64,000 nucleotides of DNA from Alnus glutinosa. Lineage: Eukaryota; Streptophyta; Magnoliopsida; Fagales; Betulaceae. Shown here piece by piece: positions 13,842 to 23,289 of the stretch (its first letter is position 1; each line of letters opens with the position of its first letter). Position numbers and translations under genes: made by a program. Below the pieces are notes generated by a model. The model searched no databases and was not told where the DNA came from. It was given only the letters and a program-made list of their open reading frames with translations. The stretch lies in NCBI RefSeq assembly GCF_958979055.1, contig NC_084897.1, positions 24,269,628-24,333,627 of the forward strand. The letters run 5' to 3'.

Positions 13842-14821
13842 TAGGGCTGAGCATGGGGCGGGGGGGGGGCGGGGATGGGGATTTTTTGAACCCGCCCCGC
13901 AGAGGTGCGGGTTCCCCAAAGTGAACCCGCACCCCGCAGAAAACCCCCTCCACCCGCACGGGGCGGGTGTAGATGGGGCGGGGTTGCGGGGCGGGGATCC
14001 CCGCGGGTATGCGGGGATCCCCGCGGGTTTTGACCCATTACTCCTTGTGTTCAAATTTTTTTTTTTTTTTTTTTTGATAATTATACCTGTAAGTAGGCCT
14101 ATGCCACTTTTTCTTGCCACAAAGCTCATTTAAGATTTGTTTCGCTCCTTCAATCTCAAATGACCCATCGCTCCGTACAGAAAATTCAAACGTCCCAGTG
14201 TTAGTGGGCTTAGATTGCGATAACTTACTCAAAGCTTGCTTTGCTGCATTAAGCTTTGAGATTTCCTTCTGCTCAGAAGAACCCGAGGCAACAAACCTGC
14301 CATTGACATATACACTAGCAATATTCTTTGCCCCTTTTCTCCAATGCCTAATGTCAACTTGCTTACCCTGCTTCTGACACAACTCAAACAGCATTGTAAC
14401 AGGCTGTGGTTGTTGTTGCAAGTCTTTTAGCGTGACAATAGGCTCCAACAGACCCCTAAAAATCTACACGGATTCAATAAACAACAAACAATGCCTTTTA
14501 ATTTATTCAAACAGAGGAAGACATACATTAAACAGATAGAGAGGAAAAGCTCCAAACAAGAAGAAAAAAGAAAAGAAAAACCAAGATCATATATTTTTTT
14601 CTTTTTTTTTTTTTTTTTTTTAAATATGCGGGGCGGGTGCGGGGCGGGGCGGGGACCCGAGAAAATTCAAGGGTCCCCCCCGCAACCCGCCCCGCCCCGC
14701 GCAGGGGGGCCAAAAACAGCCCCAAAACCCGCACCATGGGTGCGGGTTTTGGGCTCTGCGGGGAGGGTTGGGGCGGTTTCTGCGGGGCGGGGCGGGTTTT
14801 GCGGGGATTTGCTCACTCCTA
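13842..14821. mobile_element. GC-rich hAT-type non-autonomous transposon with perfect 8-bp target duplication
   Basis: ATGACAGC flanks the unit exactly (13834-13841 and 14822-14829). The ends are TAGGGCTGAGCA and the inverse complement TAGGAGTGAGCA. An 8-bp duplication and TAGGG-type ends are typical of hAT transposons. Both subterminal parts (13851-14035 and 14630-14810) are extremely G-rich with many 'gcggggcggg' words, in inverted arrangement around an AT-rich interior. The interior carries a captured exon on the minus strand. It interrupts the virus between the protease and reverse transcriptase. GC-rich relatives lie at 29065-29823 and 62733-63502. Confidence 0.85.
14087..14455 (-). pseudogene. 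Captured exon with double-stranded-RNA-binding domains (RNase III/Dicer-like type)
   Basis: On the minus strand a 369-bp open stretch is bordered by an acceptor-like TTTTTAG just before 14455 and a donor-like GTATAATT just after 14087. The protein begins LLEPIVTLKDL, then has a dsRBD-like segment (LFELCQKQGKQ ... VNGRFVASGSS ... AAKQALSKL) and the start of a second (EGAKQILNELCGKKKWHRP). Two dsRBDs after an LEPIVT-type linker occur at the C-terminus of plant RNase III-like and Dicer-like proteins; I cannot name the parent. No stop lies inside. Intron-like borders imply capture from genomic DNA, not from mRNA. There is no ATG at the exon start, so it would be expressed only if spliced into a transcript. 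Confidence 0.65.
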
Positions 14822-14829
14822 ATGACAGC

Positions 14830-16596
14830 AAGATGCAAATTACTTTTGAAATAAGTAAAGCCCATGTGTGTCAAGACAATGTTTGCTTCAAAACATCATT
14901 TGTCTTGGTTAAGAATATGACTGATAAAGTCATACTAGGTTTACCTTTCATTACTCTGTTGTACCCTTTTACGACAGACCAGGATGGTTTAATTACCTAT
15001 CCTATGGATGAAAATGTTAAGTTTAAGTTTCTGGCTAAACCAGAATTAAGTCAGTTGAATACTTTTAAAAGCAATTCATTCTCTAAGTCTGTTAACCTAA
15101 TAAAGTCAAAGACCCAACAAATAGGGTTTTTACAAGAAGAGATTAAGGTTAAAAGAATTGAAGAACAATTAAGTCAAAAGACCCTTCAGCAAAGAATCCA
15201 ACTCTTTGAGGATAAGATCAAAAGTGAAGTTTGTTCTGATATCCCTACTGCCTTTTGGCGTAGGAAGAAGCACACTGTAAGCCTTCCTTATATCAAAGAT
15301 TTTGATGAAGGAAAAATCACCACTAAGGCCAGACCCATTCAAATGAGTCATGAAGTTACCAAACTTTGCCGGAAAGAAATAGAAGATCTATTGCACAAAG
15401 GCATAATTCGTAAAAGTAAGTCCCATTGGTCTTGTTCAGCCTTTTATGTTCAGAAAAATGCTGAGCTTGAGAGAGGAGCTCCTAGGTTGGTTATCAACTA
15501 CAAGCCCCTTAACAAAGTCTTGGAATGGATAAGATATCCAATTCCAAATAAAAGAGACCTAATCAATAGGTTAAGCGGATCCATGATCTTCTCTAAGTTT
15601 GACATGAAAAGTGGATTTTGACAAATCCAAATTTATGAGAAGGATAAGTATAAGACTGATTTTGTCACACCCTTCGGACAATACGAATGGAACGTAATGC
15701 CCTTTGGTCTTAAGAACGCCCCTAGTGAGTTCCAAAATATTATGAATGATATTCTTGGTCCCCTGAGCAAATATTCCATAGTTTACATAGATGATGTCCT
15801 CATCTTCTCTAAGTCTGTTGAAGAACACTGGAAACATTTGAATTCGTTTCTAGAAGTTATCAAGATAAATGGATTAGTTGTTTCTGTTACTAAGATCAAG
15901 TTGTTTCAAACCAACATCCGATTTCTTGGATACAATATCCACCAATCGAGAATAAGTCCAATTAGCAGAGTAATCCAATTTGCTGATAAGTTCCCTGATG
16001 AAATCCTTGAGAAAACCCAACTCCAGCGGTTCCTAGGATTTCTCAACTATGTTGCTGATTTCTATCAAAACCTCCGTAAAAAATGCAAGCCATTGTTTGA
16101 TAGACTTCAAAAGAATCCTCCTCCATGGACTGCTGACCATACCTCAGTTGTCAAAGAATTACCTTGTCTTGGCATTCCTACTATTGAGTCTTTCAAAATT
16201 GTTGAGACTGATGCCTCCGACATTGGATACGGTGGTATTCTTAAGCAGCAAGTTCATTCCAATCAACCTGAACAAATTGTTCGCTTCCATTCAGGTGTTT
16301 GGAATTCAGCTCAAAAGAATTATAGTACTATTAAGAAAGATATTTTATCTATAGTACTATGCATTTCAAAGTTTCAAAATGATCTCTTAAACCAAAAGTT
16401 TTTAATAAGAGTTGATTGCATGAGTGCAAAACATGTTTTAGAAAATGATGTTCAAAACATTGCATCTAAACAGATTTTTGCTAGATGGCAAGCAATCTTA
16501 AGCATATTTGATTTTGACATTGAGTATATTAAGGGAAGTCAGAATTCAATCCCTGATTTCTTAACCCGTGAATTTTTGCAGGGAAAAAATGGCTGA
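14830..16596 (+). pseudogene. Pararetroviral reverse transcriptase and RNase H region with premature stop
   Basis: After the transposon the frame continues with the end of the protease region, then the RT domain (fingers/palm from about 15290; catalytic YIDD at 15784-15795) and RNase H (first catalytic acidic residue in ETDASDIGYGG near 16204-16236; region ends about 16570). A TGA at 15619-15621 interrupts the RT in frame, downstream of the GSMIFSKFDMKSGF segment. The rest of the frame is open to the TGA at 16594-16596. Caulimoviridae RT makes the DNA genome from pregenomic RNA. The stop plus the upstream transposon make this copy inactive. Confidence 0.85.
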
Positions 16597-17880
16597 TAAG
16601 AATAAAGAAAAGGCTTCGGCCATTAAACCTAAGTAAGCACAAATGCTAAGCCTTTTAACCTTGTCACCCCAAGCCAACTAAGTTCCCAAGACCTTATTCT
16701 AAGAACTTCACCAACCCAGATGGTGAACTGCTTCACTTCTCTAGGAAGCACCATAAGTCCAAGGCCGTCTTTTCAGTCTGCCTTAATAAGTCTCATAAGT
16801 CCTTATGATCCCTTTGAGCTAGCCAAACCTCAAAAGCCTTTCATAAGATACCCTAAGTCTTCTCCCTACTTTGCCAAAGAACCTCCCCATAATTTGTTTA
16901 TTGTTGAGCCAGATTTTTGTCACCTAAAATCTCCTGAGGCCATTGCCAAAGTTTTCTTTCCCCCTCGCTATCATTTTCCAGCAATCCACCAAGATAAGCC
17001 CATTGAGTTTTACAAGGATGTACTCCTCCAAACTAAGTCCATTCAGATCAACCCCATCCCTTGTCAAAGAACACCTGGAAGGGTTGCTTTCCACTCACTG
17101 TTCATTATGAAGTTTGTTACCCAGAAGGACTGGGGAATGCCCCCTTATGCTTTAAGAAGTCTTTCCAACAGGAAAGTCCAATTCAGTTATTATGATTATG
17201 TGGATGTCTGGTACAAAGTTCTTTTGCACCAGAATGAGGAATTTTCCCACTCCTGGTTTATCAATTTTGATAGAAACTTTAAAGGATCAATTCCTTTATG
17301 GTTTCACAGGTGGTGGCAAGTTCATGGACCTGTTCACCAGATCCTCCCCGAGGAAGTCAAAGAAGCCATACGGTATTTCTCTACCGTTAAGAAGTTGTCC
17401 CAGTAAAAAGAACAATTGCCAATAACTATCCACTTCTTTGCTCATTTCAAGGTTTCATGGATATTAAAATGGCAGTTTGTGTTTAGTAGTCAAAACTGCG
17501 TCGCCATACAGTTCTCTGTTAAGTGGTGGGATAAATTCAAGTTCTCCTTGGTTCAGTCCCGTCTAAAAAATGAGTTTCCATAAAGACCTCTAGAAGTTCA
17601 AGACTCTGTAATTCATGTTTTAGAGACCCAAGTTAAGCCTGCTACTGATATTCCTAAGCCGGAGTCTTCTACCTCTTCAAAAGGAAAAAAGCCCTCTAAG
17701 ATCAAGCAAGTTGCTCTTAAACTTATGCAGCAGCTTATAGAAGCTGAAAATGGTGATGAAGATGAAGAAACCTCTACTGCGAAGTCTTCCGTTCAACATC
17801 ATTACAACTTTAACCTCTTCCAAGATGCCCAAGATGCCCAAGATCCTTATGATATCACAGATTTGGACTTGGACTCCTAA
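16589..17880 (+). pseudogene. Pararetroviral second ORF (function unknown), broken
   Basis: An ATG at 16589-16591 overlaps the end of the first ORF (TGA 16594-16596) by eight bases. The frame meets a TAA at 16634-16636. A long open stretch in another frame (16720-17406) encodes a protein rich in aromatic and basic residues with the motif LWFHRWWQVHGPVH; further coding-like fragments with several stops reach a final stop at 17878-17880 after an acidic tail (DITDLDLDS). I know no enzymatic domain for it. A second protein of unknown role follows the polyprotein in florendovirus-like genomes, which is the basis for the label. Confidence 0.65.
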
Positions 17881-18104
17881 GTTGCCCTGTTGGCACAAAA
17901 AGACAGAAGTGAACAGTACTCGGTCGGCCACCCGACAAGGTACTATTTATGAATAGTGACTTTTTTACTATTCACCAGAAAGTTTTACCCTGCTTTCGGT
18001 GCGAGTTACCTTAAGTAAAAGCAGAAAGAACCTGCTTTCGGTGCACGCCTGACAGCACTAAGCATGCTGGCATCTCGTGATCCCAGCCCTAAATCCTCCT
18101 GAAG

Positions 18105-18117
18105 TCTATTTAAGAAC
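18105..18117 (+). promoter_or_regulatory. Putative pararetroviral pregenomic-RNA promoter TATA element
   Basis: TCTATTTAAGAAC lies in the non-coding region after the last ORF, about 370 bp before the primer site. This matches the order promoter, leader, tRNA primer site in Caulimoviridae. Assignment rests on position and motif only. Confidence 0.45.
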
Positions 18118-18483
18118 CAGGAGTCTGAAGTTCAAGGCAGAGCTTATTTGAGTGAGAGCCTCTTCTTGTAATCATACCAGAACCTCTCAAAAGCCAAACA
18201 CTTGTAATGTTTCATTCTAGTGTTTCTAAGTCTAAGCTTGTAATCGCCAGTTGCATTCTGGCCTAAGTTCATTTGTAAGTTTTCATTCAAGTTATTTTGA
18301 ATCTAAGCATTACTTTTAAGTTCTTTCATGATCTTTGAATACTCTGTTATTTTGTATTCAGATTTTGATATGCAAGTTATTATGCACATTACTATGTTCA
18401 TCAATGCTCACCATCCCTTTGTCCACACTACCCTCACCACATTCTACTTCTAAACCCCTCATTCTGTGCTTCTGCCCCCCTTT

Positions 18484-18501
18484 TGGTATCAGAGCCATAA
18501 G
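18484..18501 (+). other. tRNA-Met primer binding site of the pararetrovirus
   Basis: TGGTATCAGAGCCATAAG contains the 12-14 bases complementary to the 3' end of plant initiator tRNA-Met that prime minus-strand synthesis in Caulimoviridae. It lies about 50 bp before the hAT-like element, so the end of viral homology is near 18538. Confidence 0.8.
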
Positions 18502-18987
18502 TGTTGAGTTGAGTCTTGCTTGATCTATATATATAATTTAGGGGTGTACAAATGGTTATAACCGGCGGTTATTGGCTAAAACCGCTAACCGCCTAGGCGG
18601 AGGCGGTTATTTTTATAACCGCCGATTAGCAGTTATTGAGGAAATATTTGGGTTTTGGGCCGGTTTTGAACCCTTTTTGGGCCGGTTTTAGACTTGTTTT
18701 GGGCCTATTTTAGCCACTTTTGGGCTGGTTTTAATCCAGATACGAAATCCAAAAGCCAAACAAATCCAAACACAAATACAAATACAATCCGTATTCATCT
18801 CCTGCAGACTCCTTGTCGCACGGCCTGAAGCAACGGAAAACCAACCAAAATCAATATCAATATCAAAATCAAAATCAAACAATGTTAAAACGAAAAAGCA
18901 TACAAATCCAAACCTCGGCCTGCCGACATTAAAATCAACCCAAAATTTCTATAAAAAAACTAACACCCACTCGGTTGGAGCTCAAAT

Positions 18988-21900
18988 TGTAATACCCCGC
19001 ATTTTAGTTTTAAATATGAATAAATATTTATTTACTAAGGAACCTTTTCCTTTATTGTTTTAGTTTAATAAAAGTTCAATCGGTCCTTAAACTTGGAAAT
19101 AACAAAAATATGGTCAAACGAACTCTGTTTTGGTCAATTCAAAAGTCAAAACGCTCGTCTCAAAATTCTCTAGCTACCCTCAAAATTTTATAATTTTTGG
19201 ACTTCGTTAAGGGTACGAAAACACCTGCGAAAACTACTGCATCTGTTTTGGACGAAATTAATATATAATTTGAGGGCCCATTCTATTCCTACATGAAACC
19301 ATCCCAGCCCAAGTAGAACTAAGTCCAGCCCATGTGGATCCAGCCCACATGATTTAAACAATCATGTCCAGCCCACGTTGCAACCCAGTCCCAGCCCATC
19401 CTTCACGTAAGTAACAGCAGACATGGAGTTAAGCAAACTACCGTTTGATTGATGAAAGGGCGTCCAGATGCTGTGTTTCTCCTCAGCACGTACGTCATGC
19501 ATTACGTCACCCACATGACTCTCAACTTGCTACACACGTCTATGATTTCCAGCCCTTGATCACATTTCTCCAAATTGATCCAAGCCATCCAATTCATTGT
19601 AAAAGAAGGTGCTTCCCCTTTGATTCACGCACAGCATGTTCTCTTCTTCGTACCCAGTTTCTCTATGCAGAAACTCTCCTTCTCTCTTTCTGTTTTTCTC
19701 ATTCGGCCAGCAGCATTGAAAAGTAGAAATCTTCCTCTTAAACTCTCTCTTGCTCACCTTCGGCTTCTCTTAATTCCCAACAGAAGAATTCTCACTCAAA
19801 ACACCTTAAACTTTCTTTTGATTCTCTTCCCTCTCTCCCTCAGTTTCGGCCAAGCAAGATAGGAAATTCTCTCAGTTTTTGCCCCCCCCCCCCCCCCCTC
19901 TCTCTCTGGCTGCAGAAAACACAATAAGAAAATAGGAAGAGAATAGCAACAACATCTCATCGTAAGTCCCTCTTCCTCTAGTTTTCTGTTGGGTGTGTGC
20001 GTGCGTGTAGGTGTAAGAAAACAAGTGAAACAATAAAAAGGAAACAAAAGGAAGGAGAATAAGTAAAAGAAAAGAGACAAACAAAAAGAAGGGATCTAGA
20101 AGTCTCCAAGGGGTCTCTCGGTCAAGCACACAGAAAGAAAAGAAGCCAAAAAGAATAATGAAGCCAATAAAAATGGACCCACTTCTCTCTTTCATCATCT
20201 TATTTTTTTTAGTTGTTATATATATATATATATATATTAAATAAAAAGAGTAGAAGAGAATAAGATAAGATAAAGAAATAAAAAGAAATAAAAGACAAAA
20301 GGACCTCTCTCTATGTATCCCAAAAGCAAAGGAATGATGGGTGTTATATATATACCAGATTTTATGTAAAGTATATTTGTGTTTAATTAATAATAAGAAG
20401 ATGCCTTAGTTTAAGTTTTAGGCTTCAAATTTTAGAATATTCTTCTAAGCTTCTTTTTATAATTTATTTAGGTAAAAGCTCGATCTCGACGCTAATGGCA
20501 AGTCCAGGTAAGGGGATACAACACCGAAAAAACCCCAACAAGATTTTATTATAAATCTTTTGAAAAAGTGTTGGGGAATTTTACAAAGCATTGCTCATGC
20601 GATTTTTAATGCCAAGCTTTATTACTCATATGATATTGTTTAAGAATTTTGAGCATAAATCACAGTTTTGGTTAAGAGCATTTTTAAGAATTATGATTTA
20701 TGCATAATTATAGTTAAGACTAAGAGCATTTTAAAATTATGAATTATGCATACTCACAGATATGATTAAGAGCATATTTTAAAGTTATGATTTATGCATA
20801 ATCACAGTCATAATTAAGAGCATTTCAAAGTTGTGAAATATGCAATGATGAAAAAGAGAGCATTTGAAAGTTATGACTATAGAGCATTCCAAAATAAATG
20901 ACTCTATTTATGAATACAGTTTTGAAAGAAAAGAGAATCTAAAGTTAAATTCTGCACATGACTACAGTTATAAAATCGGCTCTTACAGTTTTGAAATAAA
21001 GTTTACAGATAAAGCAGAGTCTACAGTATTACATAAAACGTTTATGTGCAGTAATTGTTTAACCCTGAGGCACTACTACAGTTAGGTCGGTACCGTATAG
21101 GGTAGCATGGCAAACATACCATAAGTCGGTGTGTGCTACCATCCGAGGTTGGCCTTCACCTAGGGAAGATCCCCAACCCGGCGACTCTTCTCTGTGGCGA
21201 CAGGCTGAGTCTATAGGTCCTTTGGACAAAGCCAACGTGCGCCGCTCACGGGAATTGGCGGTGTAGAGTCTATAAGAGGTTAAACCACAGAGAAAGGATT
21301 AAAGAGAAAACTGATAAAAAGAATATACTGGATCATAATAAACTGTCATTCTCATTTATAAACTGTCATTCTTATATCATTATTTATATTCTACAAATTC
21401 TATTTAATTGTTCATATGCCATGCCACCTGTCCTAAAACAATACATTTCACTTTATGAATCATGCTTTAATATGTGTTTTCTTATAAAACATAAACAGCC
21501 TAGCATATCACTTCTCAGACAATTTTTCATAACTTGAATCTCTAACGTATACTCAATCTAAAATCACATATTCATACTTCTAAACATCATCGTAATCTTA
21601 ATGTATTCAAAAACACTTAAATCATCTAAAATAAATTAAAATCAATATACTATTGGTTTAGGTTTTAATTCAATTTACTTTATGCAATTCATCATATGTG
21701 AAATTAATTCTTAACAGTGAGTAGAATAAATCTGTCATTATGAAAATGACTAAAGATTATGGCATAAAGGTTTATAGCATGTTTTATTTCCCCTGGTGTT
21801 GTATTTTCCTTACTGAGTTGTCGAACTCACCCCTTCTTCCTCCACCCCTCTCCAGATGACAACTGTAAGACGAAGTCTCTTTCTTGTAAGGGCGTAGATC

Positions 21901-22119
21901 TCGCTGAGAGCGATAGTTCGTGATGAACCAGTCAAACCCTAATATTGTATAGTATGATTTGTTCCTTTTGGAGTTCATGATTTTGTATAGATTATTAATA
22001 GAAATGTTTAAATAAAATAGGAGCTTTAAATTTATTTGTTGTAATTGCACGCTTCCATTTTATATGATTTTAGTATTCAAACTCACGTTTCCCTTATATC
22101 CCAAAACGGGGGCGTGACA
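18988..22119. mobile_element. 3.1-kb solo LTR nested in the hAT-like element
   Basis: The unit starts TGTAATACCCCGC and ends GGGGGCGTGACA, and CAAAT flanks it on both sides (18983-18987 and 22120-22124), a perfect 5-bp target duplication. No internal retrotransposon coding region is seen. It contains a CT-rich part (about 19650-19910) and a poly-C run near 19882-19898. It was the last insertion at this spot: virus, then hAT-like element, then this LTR. Confidence 0.8.
20630..20890 (+). repeat. Short tandem repeats inside the 3.1-kb LTR
   Basis: About four degenerate units of roughly 55-60 bp, each built around 'taagagcatttt..aagttatgatttatgcataatcacag'-like sequence. They lie within the solo LTR and are not coding. 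Confidence 0.6.
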
Positions 22120-22740
22120 CAAATACACAGAAAAATGAAACCCTCAATCAGTCCTCCACAATCGAAACCCTAAAATGAAAAACCCTAAAACAAACAATTT
22201 AAAATCACATAAATCAAGATTGTACAAACCCTAAAAAAGCCGAGACAAACGTAGCAATGGAAAGCGAATTGCTAGGATATGGTGATTCGGTGAATGGTCG
22301 TTTCAGAGAGTTATTTTTCAAGATATAGGGAAAGAAAGCGAGAGAAAGAGTAGAGATGCTTACAGACTACAGAGTAATGGCGACGGATACGAGACAAGGC
22401 ACGAGCTGAGCGGAGAGGAACAGCGCTGGAGAGGCTAGAGGCAGAGGGGCGAGCGGCGGCAAGGTGAGGAAATGAAGAATGAAGTGAAACCCTAAAGGCT
22501 AAAAGAAAAAGATGTTTATAAACATTGTCCAAAACGACGCCCCTCTTACTCTACCAGCCTCCAGGTTTTTTACTTTTTACTTTTTATTTTTTTATTTATA
22601 TATATATATATATATACATATATATAAAAGCGGTTAGCGGTTATTAACCGCTTTTAAAAGCGATTGGCGGTTATAAGCGGTTGGCGGTTAATGGTTAGCG
22701 GTTTTAAAGCGGTTATAACCGCACCGTTTGTACACCCCTA

Positions 22741-23289
22741 ACATATATTGTTTTTGGGCCACAAGGAGTGGCTAGCCACCTCCAAGGCAAAAATCAATTT
22801 TTTTTTTTTTTTTTGTTTTTTTCAAGATGGATGAACTACCTCCATGGTCACGAGAGTGGTTCAGCACCCTAAACCGGCCGATCTGGTTAGAGGTGATGGT
22901 GGAGAAGGAGAGTAATTTGTGTTTAGCTGCCGATGTTGGGACCGCGAAGGAGTTGCTTGACTTGGCCGAGAAGGTATGGAAAATCATACCTTCAACGTAA
23001 TTCCACCGCATGATTCAGATTTCGTATTTGCACATATTTTAGTCGATAAGAAATGATTGCAAGACTTTTAAGAGATTGATTGAACATGAACATGTTGAGA
23101 TGATTAAAAATATAAGAAAAAAAAAATGCTTAGACATACAATTCTTTAAAAGTATGTTGCATCCGGATTCCTGGGCTCATCCATCTTAACCGACCCGCCT
23201 ATTTGTCGTCGAAAAAAAAGACTATTGCCTGTTGTACTCCAATCAGCTCTATGTTCCGTTACGTCGGTGCCATTACCCCTAATAAGGAG
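22741..23289 (+). other. Short gene-like fragment of unknown identity and AT-rich sequence
   Basis: An ATG-initiated ORF (22827-23000, 57 aa, starting [18 protein letters not shown]) has normal codon-like composition and could also be a first exon ending at an AAG|GTATGG donor near 22972. I do not recognise the protein. The remainder is AT-rich with no gene seen, up to the SUVR3-like sequence. Confidence 0.35.

Larger units (their letters stand above)
10961..18538 (+). mobile_element. Endogenous pararetrovirus, Caulimoviridae type, degraded
   Basis: In order there are an N-terminal coiled-coil-like region, a coat-like region with a CCHC zinc knuckle, an aspartic protease motif, reverse transcriptase and RNase H, a second ORF overlapping the first, a TATA-bearing non-coding region and a tRNA-Met primer site. 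There are no flanking LTRs, and the primer site lies after the genes rather than before gag, which fits a circular pararetroviral genome opened at integration and argues against an LTR retrotransposon. A two-ORF layout with a distinctive second protein resembles florendoviruses; that genus assignment is tentative. No clear movement-protein domain was recognised, so the 5' part may be missing. Every reading frame is broken (stops, frame changes and a transposon insertion), so the copy is not functional as it stands. Confidence 0.8.
18539..22740. mobile_element. hAT-like element with 'gcggttata' subterminal repeats, split by a solo LTR
   Basis: The left end reads TAGGGGTGTACAAA and the right end TTTGTACACCCCTA, a 14-bp inverted repeat with no visible mismatch. 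Both subterminal parts are full of 'ggttataaccg', 'cggttagcggtta' and similar words. Without the inserted LTR (18988-22119) the unit is about 1.07 kb. The flanking 8-mers (ATATAATT and ACATATAT) match at only five positions, so the target duplication is weak or mutated. No transposase is seen. Its ends resemble the hAT right end at 46680-46849. Confidence 0.75.

Noticed and set aside
13842-14821. G-quadruplex-based regulatory element in the virus
   Set aside because: The G-rich arms belong to the inserted transposon, as its 8-bp target duplication shows, so they are not viral regulation.
10961-18538. Ty3/Gypsy retrotransposon
   Set aside because: No flanking LTRs, no integrase after RNase H, and the primer site lies after the genes, which fits a pararetrovirus better.
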